Positions 1-8,911 of a stretch of DNA of 64,000 nt are shown in pieces. The DNA lies in the NCBI GenBank assembly GCA_026400835.1, contig JAPLOA010000051.1, positions 1-64,000 on the forward strand, in the 5' to 3' direction. Numbering within the stretch: the stretch's first letter is position 1; each line of letters begins with the position of its first letter. The DNA comes from Planctomycetales bacterium. Its GTDB lineage: Bacteria > Planctomycetota > Planctomycetia > Planctomycetales > Planctomycetaceae. The translations under genes were made by a program, and so were the position numbers. A model generated the notes under the pieces. That model was not told the DNA's origin, did not search any database, and was given only the letters and a program-made list of their open reading frames with translations.

Positions 1-299
1 GAGTGATCTGCGTGCAGGCCGTGCGATTGCTGCAGCTTCGTGATGTGGCTCGTCAGGCTCCGGAGACATCCGCCAGGAAGCTGGTGCCGACGGAATGGGT
101 CGAAGTCCCTGGGAAGATCACACGTCGTCCGCGAGCAATCAGTACGGTGGGAGAATTTATGAGGGCTCTGGCTGGACTCGGCGGCTTTCCTGGCCGCAAG
201 TCCGACGGCCAACCCGGCTGGCAAACCATCTGGCGTGGTGTGGAAACTTTGATCCTCGCCCTCCGCGGATATCATGCTGCACTCAAGAAATGTGGGTAA
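1..299 (+). mobile_element. IS4-type transposase, C-terminal end (cut by window edge)
   Basis: The frame is open to the left edge and ends at 299. The last ~50 residues read LAGLGGFPGRKSDGQPGW followed by QTIWRGVETL. This resembles the C-terminal dimerisation tail of Tn5/IS4-family transposases (G-G-F-x-G-R-K-x-D-G-x-P-G then T-x-W-R-G). The catalytic DDE residues would lie outside the window, so it cannot be judged whether the element is active. No terminal inverted repeat was recognised after the stop. The identification rests on memory of the family tail. Confidence 0.6.
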
Positions 300-640
300 A
301 GATGAGTCCGGCAGAAAGGACCTGCTTTCACAATCGTTCGCGACGACACCCGATAGCGTGGGGGCAGTGCTGAATGTCGGCAAATCACAATTAAGAGTGG
401 ATGCCAGCTTTAAAATCGCTCGCGACTGCCGCCAAACATCGCTCCCCTTGCCGCCTGCACTCTGCACCCGGCGGTGCGTGATTCGCCACGAGGTGTTTTT
501 CCTGGCTGAGACTTGTGTATACTCTTTCAATTGAACCCATGTCAGCGTCATGCTCATTCACTTATCAACGAGGATGCCACGAGACATGCGAGGCGCGGTG
601 ATTACGACCGTGTCGCGATTTGCAGGGCTGGAGAGCATTC
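300..640. other. intergenic, no gene seen
   Basis: This stretch lies between the transposase remnant and the first DUF1501 gene. The short frames here have no ribosome binding site or recognisable composition. It should hold the right end of the IS and the promoter of the DUF1501 gene, but neither could be defined. Confidence 0.5.
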
Positions 641-2032
641 ATGACAACTCGCAGAACATTACTAAAATCGGCCGTCGGTTCGGCTGCCTTGGCTTCGCTG
701 ATGCAGACCTCCGCCCGCGCAGATGTTGGTTTGACTCATTTTGCCCCCAGAGCTAAGCGTGTCGTCTACCTGTTTCAATCCGGCGGGCCATCGCATCTGG
801 AACTGCTGGATGAAAAACCGGAACTAAAGAAGCTGCACGGAACCGAGTTGCCGGATTCAATTCGTCAAGGGCAACGGCTCACCGGAATGACGTCCGGCCA
901 GACCAGTTTTCCCGTCATCGCGCCGAAATTTGGTTTTAAGAGCTGCGGGCAATCCGGTCTGCGAATCAGTGAACTGCTGCCTTACACCGGAAAAGTCGCC
1001 GACGATATCTGTGTGATCCGGTCGATGCACACCGAAGCCATTAATCACGATCCTGCCATTACGTTTATTCAGACAGGTTCACAACAACCCGGGCGTCCAT
1101 CACTCGGCGCTTGGGCCAGTTATGGTTTAGGTAGTGAAGCGGAAGATTTGCCAGCCTTCCTTGTCCTGATTTCTCACGGCAGCGGGGCCGATGCCAATCA
1201 GGGACTTCTTGAACGACTCTGGGGCAGCGGTTTTCTGCCATCCAGCCATCAGGGCGTCAAGCTTCGCAGTTCGGGCGATCCGGTCTTGTATTTGTCGGAC
1301 CCCAAAGGCATGAATCGTGGTCTGCGCCGGAAGATGCTCGACAGTATTTCCGCAATGAACCAAAAGCAACTGCAGGAATCCGGAGATCCGGAGATTGCCA
1401 CGCGGATCGCTCAGTACGAAATGGCGTTTCGCATGCAGTCGTCAGTACCGGACCTGATCGATACATCGAAGGAGTCGGAAGCCACTTTTCAGCTGTACGG
1501 CGAAGATGCAAAAAAGCCGGGCACGTTTGCCGCGAACTGTTTGTTAACTCGCAGACTTTTTGAGAAGGGCGTGAGATTCGTACAGCTCTATCACCGTGGC
1601 TGGGATCAGCACGGCGGACTTCCGACCAATATGCCGAAACAGTGCCATGATATCGATCAGCCACAGGCGGCTCTGATTACTGATCTGAAGCAGCGAGGGA
1701 TGCTGGAGGATACTCTGATTATCTGGGGCGGTGAATTTGGCCGCACGGTTTACGGCCAGGGAGGACTTCAGGAAAACTACGGCCGCGATCATCACGGCCG
1801 CTGTTATTCTATGTGGCTTGCCGGCGGCGGAGTTCGCCCCGGACATGTGCACGGGCAGACCGACGATTACGGCTATAACATCGTGCGCGACCCTGTGCAT
1901 GTTCACGACATCAACGCGACCATCCTGCACTGCATGGGGTTCGACCACGAGCGTCTGACTTATCGCTACCAAGGCCGAGATTTCCGCTTAACGGATATCC
2001 ATGGCAAAGTTGTCGAGTCGATTTTGAGTTAG
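641..2032 (+). CDS. DUF1501 family exported protein (1)
   Basis: A protein of 463 residues in the sulfatase/alkaline-phosphatase-like DUF1501 family, which is greatly expanded in planctomycetes and whose activity is not established. The N-terminus [19 protein letters not shown] is a twin-arginine signal, so export in folded form is expected. Family hallmarks are the early stretch [20 protein letters not shown], the late GGEFGRT motif and a GRDHHGRC...WLAGGG block. The ATG at 641 is chosen over an upstream TTG because GGAG lies 7 nt before it and it puts the RR motif at the N-terminus. Members usually follow a DUF1549/DUF1553 cytochrome gene. Here the upstream neighbour is an IS remnant, so the partner may have been lost or displaced. 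It is most like the DUF1501 protein at 40552. Confidence 0.93.
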   Translation: MTTRRTLLKSAVGSAALASLMQTSARADVGLTHFAPRAKRVVYLFQSGGPSHLELLDEKPELKKLHGTELPDSIRQGQRLTGMTSGQTSFPVIAPKFGFKSCGQSGLRISELLPYTGKVADDICVIRSMHTEAINHDPAITFIQTGSQQPGRPSLGAWASYGLGSEAEDLPAFLVLISHGSGADANQGLLERLWGSGFLPSSHQGVKLRSSGDPVLYLSDPKGMNRGLRRKMLDSISAMNQKQLQESGDPEIATRIAQYEMAFRMQSSVPDLIDTSKESEATFQLYGEDAKKPGTFAANCLLTRRLFEKGVRFVQLYHRGWDQHGGLPTNMPKQCHDIDQPQAALITDLKQRGMLEDTLIIWGGEFGRTVYGQGGLQENYGRDHHGRCYSMWLAGGGVRPGHVHGQTDDYGYNIVRDPVHVHDINATILHCMGFDHERLTYRYQGRDFRLTDIHGKVVESILS

Positions 2033-2039
2033 CCATCGA

Positions 2040-2468
2040 TTACTTCCGCGTCGCACGAATGTGGTTATGGCAATCGAAGCAACTTTTGTTGGCGGACAGC
2101 CATTCCAGTTGCGCGGATGCGAATTCAGACTTCTGAGCAGCCTCGTCCAGGCGTCGAATAGCATTGCGAAATGACTGAGTATGCTCACGATATTCGGTGT
2201 CACGCAAGACCTGCCAGACTTCGGACTTGCTGATCGCAGTCAACGCTTCCGCGCCTTCATGAATCAGCTCCTTATCTTCCAAAGCCAGGCCTTCCAGCAC
2301 TTTCGAAGTCGCTTCCAGCTTGGAACGCATGCTGACCTGGATCGGCCCCTTTTTCGGTTCATCCTGAGATTTTGCGGCGAGAGCCACAGGCAAAATCATC
2401 CCCAGGCATAGTGTGCAAAGGATTGTTGGTTTGGAGAGAAACCGAAATGGCGTGGACTGAGTTTTCAT
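2040..2468 (-). CDS. small exported monohaem cytochrome c-like protein
   Basis: A protein of 142 residues with a signal peptide (hydrophobic stretch ILCTLCLGMILPVALA) and a single haem-binding C-x-x-C-H motif near the C-terminus (SCFDCHNHIR). The position of CxxCH close to the end, after a helical region, recalls cytochrome c' or c-556-like proteins, in which the haem motif is C-terminal and the fold is a four-helix bundle. That assignment is an inference from layout only. The start at 2468 is supported by AAGGAG 7 nt upstream; a longer frame has no such site. It is convergent with the DUF1501 gene, 7 nt apart. Its electron partner is unknown. Confidence 0.75.
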   Translation of the reverse strand: MKTQSTPFRFLSKPTILCTLCLGMILPVALAAKSQDEPKKGPIQVSMRSKLEATSKVLEGLALEDKELIHEGAEALTAISKSEVWQVLRDTEYREHTQSFRNAIRRLDEAAQKSEFASAQLEWLSANKSCFDCHNHIRATRK

Positions 2469-2852
2469 GACTGCTCCTTCGTGGGTGGGGATCTGACGGC
2501 GTGTGACGACGCACAATCCTCACGATGGCAATCAGTGTGCCGAGACAGAACAATCTGAAGTCGGAACAAGGTCAAGGGAAACACATCACGTGTCACAGTC
2601 CGCAGGTCTTTCGCAAAAACCACTGAGTTCCGCTCGTAGTTTTCCGCCCCTTCAGCTCGACCAAAAGACAGGAACCGCAGCAAGTCAGGAGATTCTCCTC
2701 TGCTCGGAATCGTGTGCACACGGCTCAGTCCAGGAATGCCGCATGTGCGGAAACGATGCGCTCGGTTATCCCACAGGTGTGCGGCCGGCAATCGTGTGAC
2801 GATCAGGAACACATGAACCTGTCAACCGTCCGGGAGACTACGTCGCTGAATA
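2469..2852. other. intergenic, promoter side of the cytochrome gene
   Basis: Both strands carry overlapping open frames (about 100 codons each), but neither has a plausible start site or recognisable protein. The stretch separates the cytochrome gene from the end of tsaE. Confidence 0.4.
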
Positions 2853-3350
2853 TCAGCCGCTTGGACTGCTGCTGAGTCTATTTCGCAATGCATCCACGAT
2901 TCCGCTACTGCGTGGACCCGTGCTGCGGAACTGGAATTCTCGTGAGGTTTCCGCGACCTGTTGAACTCGGATGTCCAGATAATCGTCCGGCAGCGCTTCG
3001 GAGATGCGATCAGCCCATTCGATCAGGCATAGCCATTCGTCGGACAGCAGGTACTCGTCGGCACCGATCGACAGGAACTCGTCCAGATCACCGAGCCGGT
3101 AAGTGTCGAAATGGGCGACCGGGATTCTTCCGTCCGTATACAACTGCATAATCACAAACGTCGGACTGTTGACGAAAGCAATGTCGACGCCAAGTCCGCT
3201 GCAAAGCGCTCGAACAAAGCGAGTCTTCCCGGATCCCAGTTGTCCATTGAGGGCGATGGGAAGACCATGTGTCAGCACAGCCGCCAACGCATGGCCCAGT
3301 TGGTCAGTCTCGTGTCCGCTTTGGCTTAAAAATGTCAATGAGCTATTCAT
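2853..3350 (-). CDS. tsaE: tRNA threonylcarbamoyladenosine biosynthesis ATPase TsaE
   Basis: A protein of 165 residues, the usual size for TsaE (YjeE). It is the ATPase that works with TsaB/TsaD to make t6A37 on ANN-decoding tRNAs in the cytoplasm. A P-loop GQLGSGKT lies at about residues 36-43. The family signature N-S-P-T-F follows at ~61-65, then the H-F-D-T-Y-R-L block and the W-containing L-I-E-W-A-D-R motif. The gene overlaps the preceding lipoprotein gene by 8 nt, so the two are probably translated together. No other t6A genes are in the window. Confidence 0.93.
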   Translation of the reverse strand: MNSSLTFLSQSGHETDQLGHALAAVLTHGLPIALNGQLGSGKTRFVRALCSGLGVDIAFVNSPTFVIMQLYTDGRIPVAHFDTYRLGDLDEFLSIGADEYLLSDEWLCLIEWADRISEALPDDYLDIRVQQVAETSREFQFRSTGPRSSGIVDALRNRLSSSPSG

Positions 3351-3579
3351 GATGCGACGAATCAGCGTCGGCTGCAGGTCCGCTTAAACTCTCGGGCGCA
3401 GGATCGGCAGTGGACATCGCAGGGATTCTGGGATCGTCGATCGAGAACAGAGCATCATCAGTGCGGTTGGGAGCTTCCTGATAATTCCAACGCCAAAGAC
3501 GGTGCGGTTGAAGTTCATGCGTGATCGAACTGCAACCCGTGGCAAAAAGGAATAACAAGACAGGGGCGATTTTTTTCAT
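3343..3579 (-). CDS. small putative lipoprotein upstream of tsaE
   Basis: A protein of 78 residues that begins MKKIAPVLLFLFATGCSS, a lipoprotein signal peptide ending in A-T-G-C, which is a relaxed lipobox. The mature part is short, polar and proline/acid-rich, with no recognised domain. The ATG at 3579 is preferred because AGGAG lies 8 nt upstream. Its 3' end overlaps the start of tsaE by 8 nt, so they form an operon. Function unknown; the link with tsaE may be only positional. Confidence 0.6.
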   Translation of the reverse strand: MKKIAPVLLFLFATGCSSITHELQPHRLWRWNYQEAPNRTDDALFSIDDPRIPAMSTADPAPESLSGPAADADSSHHE

Positions 3580-3924
3580 GAACGAACGTCTCCTGACAGA
3601 ATCCAACAATGGCGGGAAGATAAGCCTCAGTGCAGCCGCTGGGAATGCGGATTCCGCCTCTACGACAGGTCTGCCAATGATTCATGACCCCGAAAGCGGC
3701 GATGCCTCGCCGGCAGCGGCAATTCCTGCCGCCAGCGAATCCCAGTAGCAAAAGACTTCGAGTCCTTTCCCGTCGCCGACCAACGCTGTTCCTGCGTACG
3801 GTGTCGGCGCTAATTTGCTACGTATCATCGCTTGTTGTTCAGAAGACCGGCTTTTCTCTTGCGTTGAAGCAGGGTAGCATCATCTGACGATGCACATGTT
3901 TTTGTTCGTTCGTGTGAGCTTTCA
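3580..3924. other. intergenic between divergent genes
   Basis: A divergent promoter region between the lipoprotein/tsaE operon and the second DUF1501 gene. The open frames here are short and lack support. No operator or hairpin stood out. Confidence 0.4.
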
Positions 3925-5367
3925 ATGAGCCCTGCTTCTCGACGAGATTTTCTGAGTCAAACCGGCGGCGGATTCGCCGGACTGGCCGCGTCCGTTTTGC
4001 TTTCGGAAGAATTGCGAGCCAATAACGTCAGCTCACGAATTGATCCTTTGCATCCACTGGCCGAACGTTTGTCGAACGTTGCTCCGCGTGCAAAGCAAGT
4101 CATCTTTCTGTTCCAGTATGGCGGTCCGGCGACGATCGACCTGCTGGATTACAAGCCAGAGCTGATTCGACTGCATGGCCTGCCGGTTCCACCATCGCTG
4201 AAGGCGAATCCGGATAAAGTCGGAGGTGTTTTCAATCACTGCCACGACGAGCTGATGTCAGGCCCGTGGCGATGGCGTCAACACGGGCAAACTGGCCAAT
4301 GGGTTTCCGATCTGCTTCCGCACACGGCGAAACATATCGACGAACTCTGTCAGATTCGATCGATGTACAGTGATAGTTCTAATCATGCCCCGGCGACGTA
4401 TTTGATGAACACCGGAGCGATCCTGGGAGGTAAGCCAAGCCTGGGGTCATGGGTCACCTATGGACTGGGTTCAGAGAATCAGGATCTGCCGGGTTATGTG
4501 CTGCTCTATAAAGTCGGAGGACTTGGAGGATCGGCCAACTGGAGCAATGGATTTTTGCCAGCCGCTTTCCAGGGAACTCAGTTTCGTCATGAAGGTTCAC
4601 CGGTTCTGAATCTGCAGCCTCCCGCGGCTTATGCATCCTCACAACGCAGCACGATTGATTTCGCTCAGGCGATGAATCGTCGCCATGCGGCGCAGCGACC
4701 GGGGATGCTGGATCTGGATGGTCGCATTGCGTCTTATGAACTGGCGTATCGCATGCAGTCTGAAGCGATTGATATTGGTGAACTGTCGCAGGAGACGAAG
4801 GAAACTCGGGATGCGTATGGTTTGCATGATGAGGCGAAAGATAAAGCTCTTTATGGCCGAATGTGCCTTTTATCGCGGCGATTGATCGAAAAGGGAGTTC
4901 GCTTCGTCCAGCTTTATAACGCCGTTGATAAGCTCGGCTGGGACGGCCACGACAACAGCAATGCGTATCACACTCGCAACGCGGCTCAGACCGATCAGCC
5001 AATTGCCGCGTTGCTGGATGATTTGAAGCAGCGAGGTCTGCTGGAGACGACTCTGGTGGTTTGGGCCGGTGAGTTTGGAAGAACTCCAATGCGACAAGGA
5101 GCTGAGGGCCGCAATCATAATCCGTATGGCTTTACAGTCTGGATGGCGGGCGGGGGAGTTCAGGCCGGCAACGTCATCGGAGCCACCGATGAAATTGGGT
5201 TGCGTGCACAAGAGGATCCTCAGCCGATCAAGAATCTGCACGCGACAATTCTAAAGGCTCTGGGGATAAACCCTGATGACCTGTTCTTCGAAACCAACGG
5301 CCGTCAGGAACGCCTCACCGGAGTCGCTCAAAGCTGGGACGTCATTCCGGGCGTGTTGAGAACCTGA
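3925..5367 (+). CDS. DUF1501 family exported protein (2)
   Basis: A protein of 480 residues. The N-terminus SPASRRDFLSQTGGGFAGLAAS is a twin-arginine signal. Family blocks are present: VIFLFQYGGPATIDLLDYKP near residue 55, WAGEFGRTPM near 380, then GRNHNPYGFTVWMAGGG. The block that reads GRDHH in copies 1 and 4 is GRNHN here. Copies 1, 2 and 4 share the same general plan, with this one more divergent. There is no DUF1549/DUF1553 gene upstream, so this is another solitary DUF1501. The start ATG has only a weak GTGAG upstream, but the RR motif fixes it. Catalytic role unproven. Confidence 0.93.
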   Translation: MSPASRRDFLSQTGGGFAGLAASVLLSEELRANNVSSRIDPLHPLAERLSNVAPRAKQVIFLFQYGGPATIDLLDYKPELIRLHGLPVPPSLKANPDKVGGVFNHCHDELMSGPWRWRQHGQTGQWVSDLLPHTAKHIDELCQIRSMYSDSSNHAPATYLMNTGAILGGKPSLGSWVTYGLGSENQDLPGYVLLYKVGGLGGSANWSNGFLPAAFQGTQFRHEGSPVLNLQPPAAYASSQRSTIDFAQAMNRRHAAQRPGMLDLDGRIASYELAYRMQSEAIDIGELSQETKETRDAYGLHDEAKDKALYGRMCLLSRRLIEKGVRFVQLYNAVDKLGWDGHDNSNAYHTRNAAQTDQPIAALLDDLKQRGLLETTLVVWAGEFGRTPMRQGAEGRNHNPYGFTVWMAGGGVQAGNVIGATDEIGLRAQEDPQPIKNLHATILKALGINPDDLFFETNGRQERLTGVAQSWDVIPGVLRT

Positions 5368-5431
5368 GGCGACCTCAAAAAAAAGCAGTCCACTTTTTCA
5401 ATCAAGTAGAGTGTGTCCTTTTTCATTCCAT

Positions 5432-5466
5432 AAAAAAACTGCAGGAAAGCTGATGCGTTCCTGCAG
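5432..5466 (-). terminator. Rho-independent terminator of the DUF1559/lipoprotein operon
   Basis: A nine-base-pair perfect stem, CTGCAGGAA at 5439-5447 pairing with TTCCTGCAG at 5458-5466, with a 10-nt loop. Read on the minus strand, the stem is followed at once by seven T (5438-5432). This is a textbook intrinsic terminator about 60 nt downstream of the lipoprotein stop. Read on the plus strand there is no T tract, so it does not serve the DUF1501 gene. Confidence 0.85.
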
Positions 5467-5523
5467 TGTTTGCTGTGGTTACGGCCACGTTGTTTCGTAC
5501 GTCCCGCCAAACGCGGCCCGAGC

Positions 5524-5997
5524 TTATTTGACTTTTACCTCGCCGGCTTTGCTGGTGAGCACAAAGTCAATTTTGTTGTCGCCGGACTTTACGTCAACTT
5601 TCAGTCCGGACTTTTCGAGGTCACCGTAGAAATCAGGGATGACGGAAACAGGTGCTCCGTCGCCATCGATCACATCTTCCGGCAAACCTGAACCTCCGGG
5701 TGACGTAAAAGCGGTGATCATGACCTGGTGTTCGCCCAGCACGGCACCATCATCATCATCGTAGGTTCCCATCTCAAAACTGCCATCCGTTCCTATGTTG
5801 GCTTCGGCAGAAGGTCCGCCACCGACTGGAACAAACAACAACGAACCAATTTGAAGTGGATCACCGTTGTAGGTGACAACTCCAGAGACCGTGCCGGTTT
5901 CGACGCGGTTTTCGGAATTGCATCCCACAGACAGCACAACAAGTACACTCGCCACAAGCCACCATGTTGTGAAACGATCGCTCAACCAGTTCTTCAT
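5524..5997 (-). CDS. planctomycete carboxypeptidase-regulatory-like lipoprotein
   Basis: A protein of 157 residues. The N-terminus ends WWLVASVLVVLSVGCNS, giving a lipobox S-V-G-C. The mature part begins GTVSGVVTYNGDPLQIGSLLFVP, typical of the transthyretin/CarboxypepD_reg-like beta-sandwich lipoproteins (x-V-x-G-x-V-T-x-x-G-x-P) that are numerous in planctomycetes and usually sit beside DUF1559 genes. A short acidic run D-D-D-D follows the G-T-Y segment. The ATG at 5997 is preferred because GGGAG lies 6 nt upstream. It follows the DUF1559 gene by 59 nt and ends before a strong terminator, so the two are one operon. A role at the cell surface is likely; the molecular activity is unknown. Confidence 0.85.
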   Translation of the reverse strand: MKNWLSDRFTTWWLVASVLVVLSVGCNSENRVETGTVSGVVTYNGDPLQIGSLLFVPVGGGPSAEANIGTDGSFEMGTYDDDDGAVLGEHQVMITAFTSPGGSGLPEDVIDGDGAPVSVIPDFYGDLEKSGLKVDVKSGDNKIDFVLTSKAGEVKVK

Positions 5998-6056
5998 GTG
6001 AACTCCCTGTGTCTGACTGTCAATGATCTTTCTTTGATCGGAAAACGCAGACACTG

Positions 6057-7004
6057 TCAGAGTTCCCCGATGATTTCGCCTCTATCGCGAGTCCCGAGTG
6101 CTTTGAGCATATTCAGGTCGACGTTTTCGCTGATAAATCTCACAGAGCCATCTGCCAGCGTGAACTGAGCACCCCCGGTGTGAGTACTCGTATAGGGCGT
6201 TGCGTTGTTCCCGAAGCTGCCTTTAAAGTTGATCGGAAACTGAATGTGCTTGCTGTCGACGGTCAATCGACGATTGTCGACGTACCAGTACATCCCCCAT
6301 GTCCACGGCTGAATGCCCCCCCAACCCACTTTCATGGCAGACGACCAGCCGAGGGAAGACGATGATTCACCAAGCAGGATCGTGTTACTGGTGCCGTCGA
6401 TCACATCACCAATTCTGACGTTGCTGTGAGGAAAAATGATCCCGGAATTGGCCCACTGATGACTCACCGGATCTGTAGGATTCGCCAGATTTTCTACTCG
6501 TCCGGAACAGCCTCGATAGTGAAGTGCACCATGATCTTTGTTGTGCGGCGCGGCGGCCACGATGATATCCGGGCTTCGGTCGCCCAATGGTGAGGAAGGA
6601 CAACTCAGCCCCGGTACCGGTCCCCAAACAGGATCAGCACCGTTGTGTGGGGCTGCGGCGAGACGCCAAGGGCCCAGTTCGGAGGTCGGGTTCGGCGAGA
6701 ACGTTTGCATACGGCTGAAGCGATTTGCCTGTTCGATGTACGGGAACAGTTTCACGGCCCATCCCATGTGGTAACCACCGCCCAGATAAGACGGCGTCGG
6801 ATGACTTCCGTTTGTAAACCTTAGAAATACATCGTGATAGTTATGGAACGCAAGTCCCAACTGCTTCATGTTGTTTTTGCACTGCGTTCGCCGAGCAGCT
6901 TCGCGAGCCTGCTGAACTGCAGGAAGAAGCAGGGCGATAAGGATCGCGATAATCGCGATCACAACCAACAGTTCGATCAGTGTGAATCCACGTTTCTTGT
7001 TCAC
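6057..7004 (-). CDS. DUF1559 family prepilin-like protein
   Basis: A protein of 315 residues. It begins with a type IV prepilin N-terminus, NKKRG/FTLIELLVVIAIIAIL, with the cleavage site after K-K-R-G, and so has the N-methylation motif. The DUF1559 blocks then follow: QQAREAARRTQCKNNMKQL, then GLAFHNYHD, and a late F-T-L-A-D-G-S-V-R-F-I-S motif. Such pseudopilin-like proteins are among the largest paralogous families in planctomycetes; their assembly machinery and function are not settled. The GTG at 7004 is chosen because GAGGAG lies 6 nt upstream and it puts the prepilin motif at the N-terminus; a longer frame from 7043 adds an unrelated leader. First gene of an operon with the lipoprotein at 5524. 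Confidence 0.93.
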   Translation of the reverse strand: MNKKRGFTLIELLVVIAIIAILIALLLPAVQQAREAARRTQCKNNMKQLGLAFHNYHDVFLRFTNGSHPTPSYLGGGYHMGWAVKLFPYIEQANRFSRMQTFSPNPTSELGPWRLAAAPHNGADPVWGPVPGLSCPSSPLGDRSPDIIVAAAPHNKDHGALHYRGCSGRVENLANPTDPVSHQWANSGIIFPHSNVRIGDVIDGTSNTILLGESSSSLGWSSAMKVGWGGIQPWTWGMYWYVDNRRLTVDSKHIQFPINFKGSFGNNATPYTSTHTGGAQFTLADGSVRFISENVDLNMLKALGTRDRGEIIGEL

Positions 7005-7766
7005 GATTGTCTCCTCAATAAAAAAGGACTCCGAATCACTCACTTGGGGGCGCCGCTTCGCAAGCGGTTTCGAAATTTTGCTGGCATCTGCTCAGCGACC
7101 GCCTGATCTTAACTGAAAATTTATAAAAAACAATGCTCGCAGCAGCAACGACAACCACCAAATCCGGTACCTTTCGACGCCCTCCCACGCCGGACCGCAA
7201 TCGCTGTACCACACGCGCTGAATTCAATTTGGCTGCGAGAAACGTCACGTAGTCAGACATGGCCATGCGACACACACTGCCCACCGACTGCGCAATCTTG
7301 CTAAGTAATTGTCGGACCCGTCAGTGCTTTCCAGGAACGAGGCGGTTGCTGTTCTCCTTCACGTCGCGATGAAACTCGGGCTTATCAGGCCGGTGGTTGC
7401 GAGTACCCAGTACGTTGTTCTCGCAGTGCAGAGTTCTGTATGGACGAGGGCGGAAGATGTCGCGTGCTTGCATCGATGTCCACCTGCCACTCAGAAACGC
7501 CTGAATGGCACCACGGCTGCTTGTTGATAGTCAGCGAATGAGCTTGCGACGGGGAAAAAACTGAGTCGGCTGGATCACTCATGCGAGCCTTCCTGAATCA
7601 AATTTTCGTTCCGCCACTTTTGCTATCCACAGGTCAGAAAACGAAACTTTGCGAGGAACAATAAGGGACGGGGGCGGGATGCGGGATATTCGGGCGGCGT
7701 GCTGCTAGCATTCTCTCATCTCATTGCGACTGATTCCTCCCACAACTTCTGCATTCTGTTTCTTCC
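7005..7766. other. 762-bp gene-poor stretch
   Basis: It should contain the promoter of the DUF1559 operon (reading left) and that of hemC (reading right). Short frames on both strands (for example a 65-codon frame ending at 7385) lack ribosome binding sites and recognisable features. No repeat or hairpin was identified. Confidence 0.4.
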
Positions 7767-8708
7767 ATGTCACAACGAACACTCCGAATCGCTACTCGAA
7801 CCAGCGCATTGGCGCTGTGGCAGGCGCATTATCTGGCCGATCGGTTGCGAAGTCTGCCCGAGTCGCCCACCGTTGAACTTGTGCGAATCGTGACGACGGG
7901 CGATACAAATCAGACCGATGCCCTGCGGCAATTTGGCGGGACAGGCGTCTTTACTCGCGAAGTGCAAAAGGCGGTGCTCGATCAGCGTGCCGACATGGCA
8001 GTTCATAGTCTGAAGGATCTGCCAACGCAGTCCGCCGATGGATTGATTCTGGCCTGTGTTCCCGAACGAGCACCTCGATTTGACGCTCTGTTGCTTCCGA
8101 GCGGAGCCGATCCGATCCAGTCTCTCCGCGACTTGACGCCGAATGCGCGGCTGGGAACCGGAAGCCCTCGCAGACAGGCACAACTTCTGAACCTGCGACC
8201 TGATTTGCAGTTGCTGGAGATTCGCGGCAACGTTGATACGCGAATTCGCAAACTGGACGAAGGACAATACGATGGAATCATTCTCGCGGAGGCCGGCCTG
8301 CGGAGACTCGGGTTAGAAGCTCGCATTTCTATTTTGCTGCAACCGCCGGAATTGTTCCCCGCTGTCAGTCAGGGAGCGTTGGGCATTGAATGTCGAGACG
8401 ATGACGAAGAGACAATGCATCTGCTGAGTGCCATCACTTGCGCGACGACCCATTCGGAAGCACTTGCCGAGCGATCTCTGTTACGAACTCTGCGAGCCGG
8501 CTGTCATGCACCGCTGGGCGTATGGTGTCAGATTGAGAACGAAACCTTGCATCTTACCGGCGTGCTGCTAAGTCTGGACGGCCTGACTCGAATTGAAGAA
8601 TCCGCTGAAGGGGCTTTGAGTTCTCCGGAAGCGGTCGGGGCTTTGGTCGCCAGCCAGCTATTGGCGTCGGGAGCGGAGTCGATTTTGAATCACGAGGAGC
8701 CGAAGTAG
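7767..8708 (+). CDS. hemC: hydroxymethylbilane synthase (porphobilinogen deaminase)
   Basis: A protein of 313 residues, the normal family length. It joins four porphobilinogen molecules into hydroxymethylbilane in haem/tetrapyrrole synthesis in the cytoplasm. Visible motifs are RIATRTSALALWQA at the N-terminus, MAVHSLKDLPT with the catalytic aspartate at 84, GTGSPRRQAQL, RGNVDTRIRKLDEGQYDGI, PAVSQGALGIECR, and the dipyrromethane-cofactor cysteine at about 246 in R-A-G-C-H-A-P-L-G. No Shine-Dalgarno sequence is seen before the ATG. No other haem genes are adjacent. Confidence 0.97.
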   Translation: MSQRTLRIATRTSALALWQAHYLADRLRSLPESPTVELVRIVTTGDTNQTDALRQFGGTGVFTREVQKAVLDQRADMAVHSLKDLPTQSADGLILACVPERAPRFDALLLPSGADPIQSLRDLTPNARLGTGSPRRQAQLLNLRPDLQLLEIRGNVDTRIRKLDEGQYDGIILAEAGLRRLGLEARISILLQPPELFPAVSQGALGIECRDDDEETMHLLSAITCATTHSEALAERSLLRTLRAGCHAPLGVWCQIENETLHLTGVLLSLDGLTRIEESAEGALSSPEAVGALVASQLLASGAESILNHEEPK

Positions 8709-8911
8709 CGGCGGGTTTGCGATGCCTCAACGACTCAGAGGAAATCGATTAACGGGAGACTCCCGAGCCGAACGATCATCATGAGCCACTCGACGAATTG
8801 CCGACATTAGATGATGAACTGTTGACTCCCCGCCAAAAGTGGCCCAGAATCCGTTTAGCCCCGTGTTTTCCCGCCCGATGTGTACTCCGCAGCTTTCGAG
8901 GTAACTCAGCC

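Noticed and set aside
1127-1972. Long minus-strand frames opposite the first DUF1501 gene
   Set aside because: These are shadows of the coding strand. Similar antisense frames occur opposite most genes of this G+C content.
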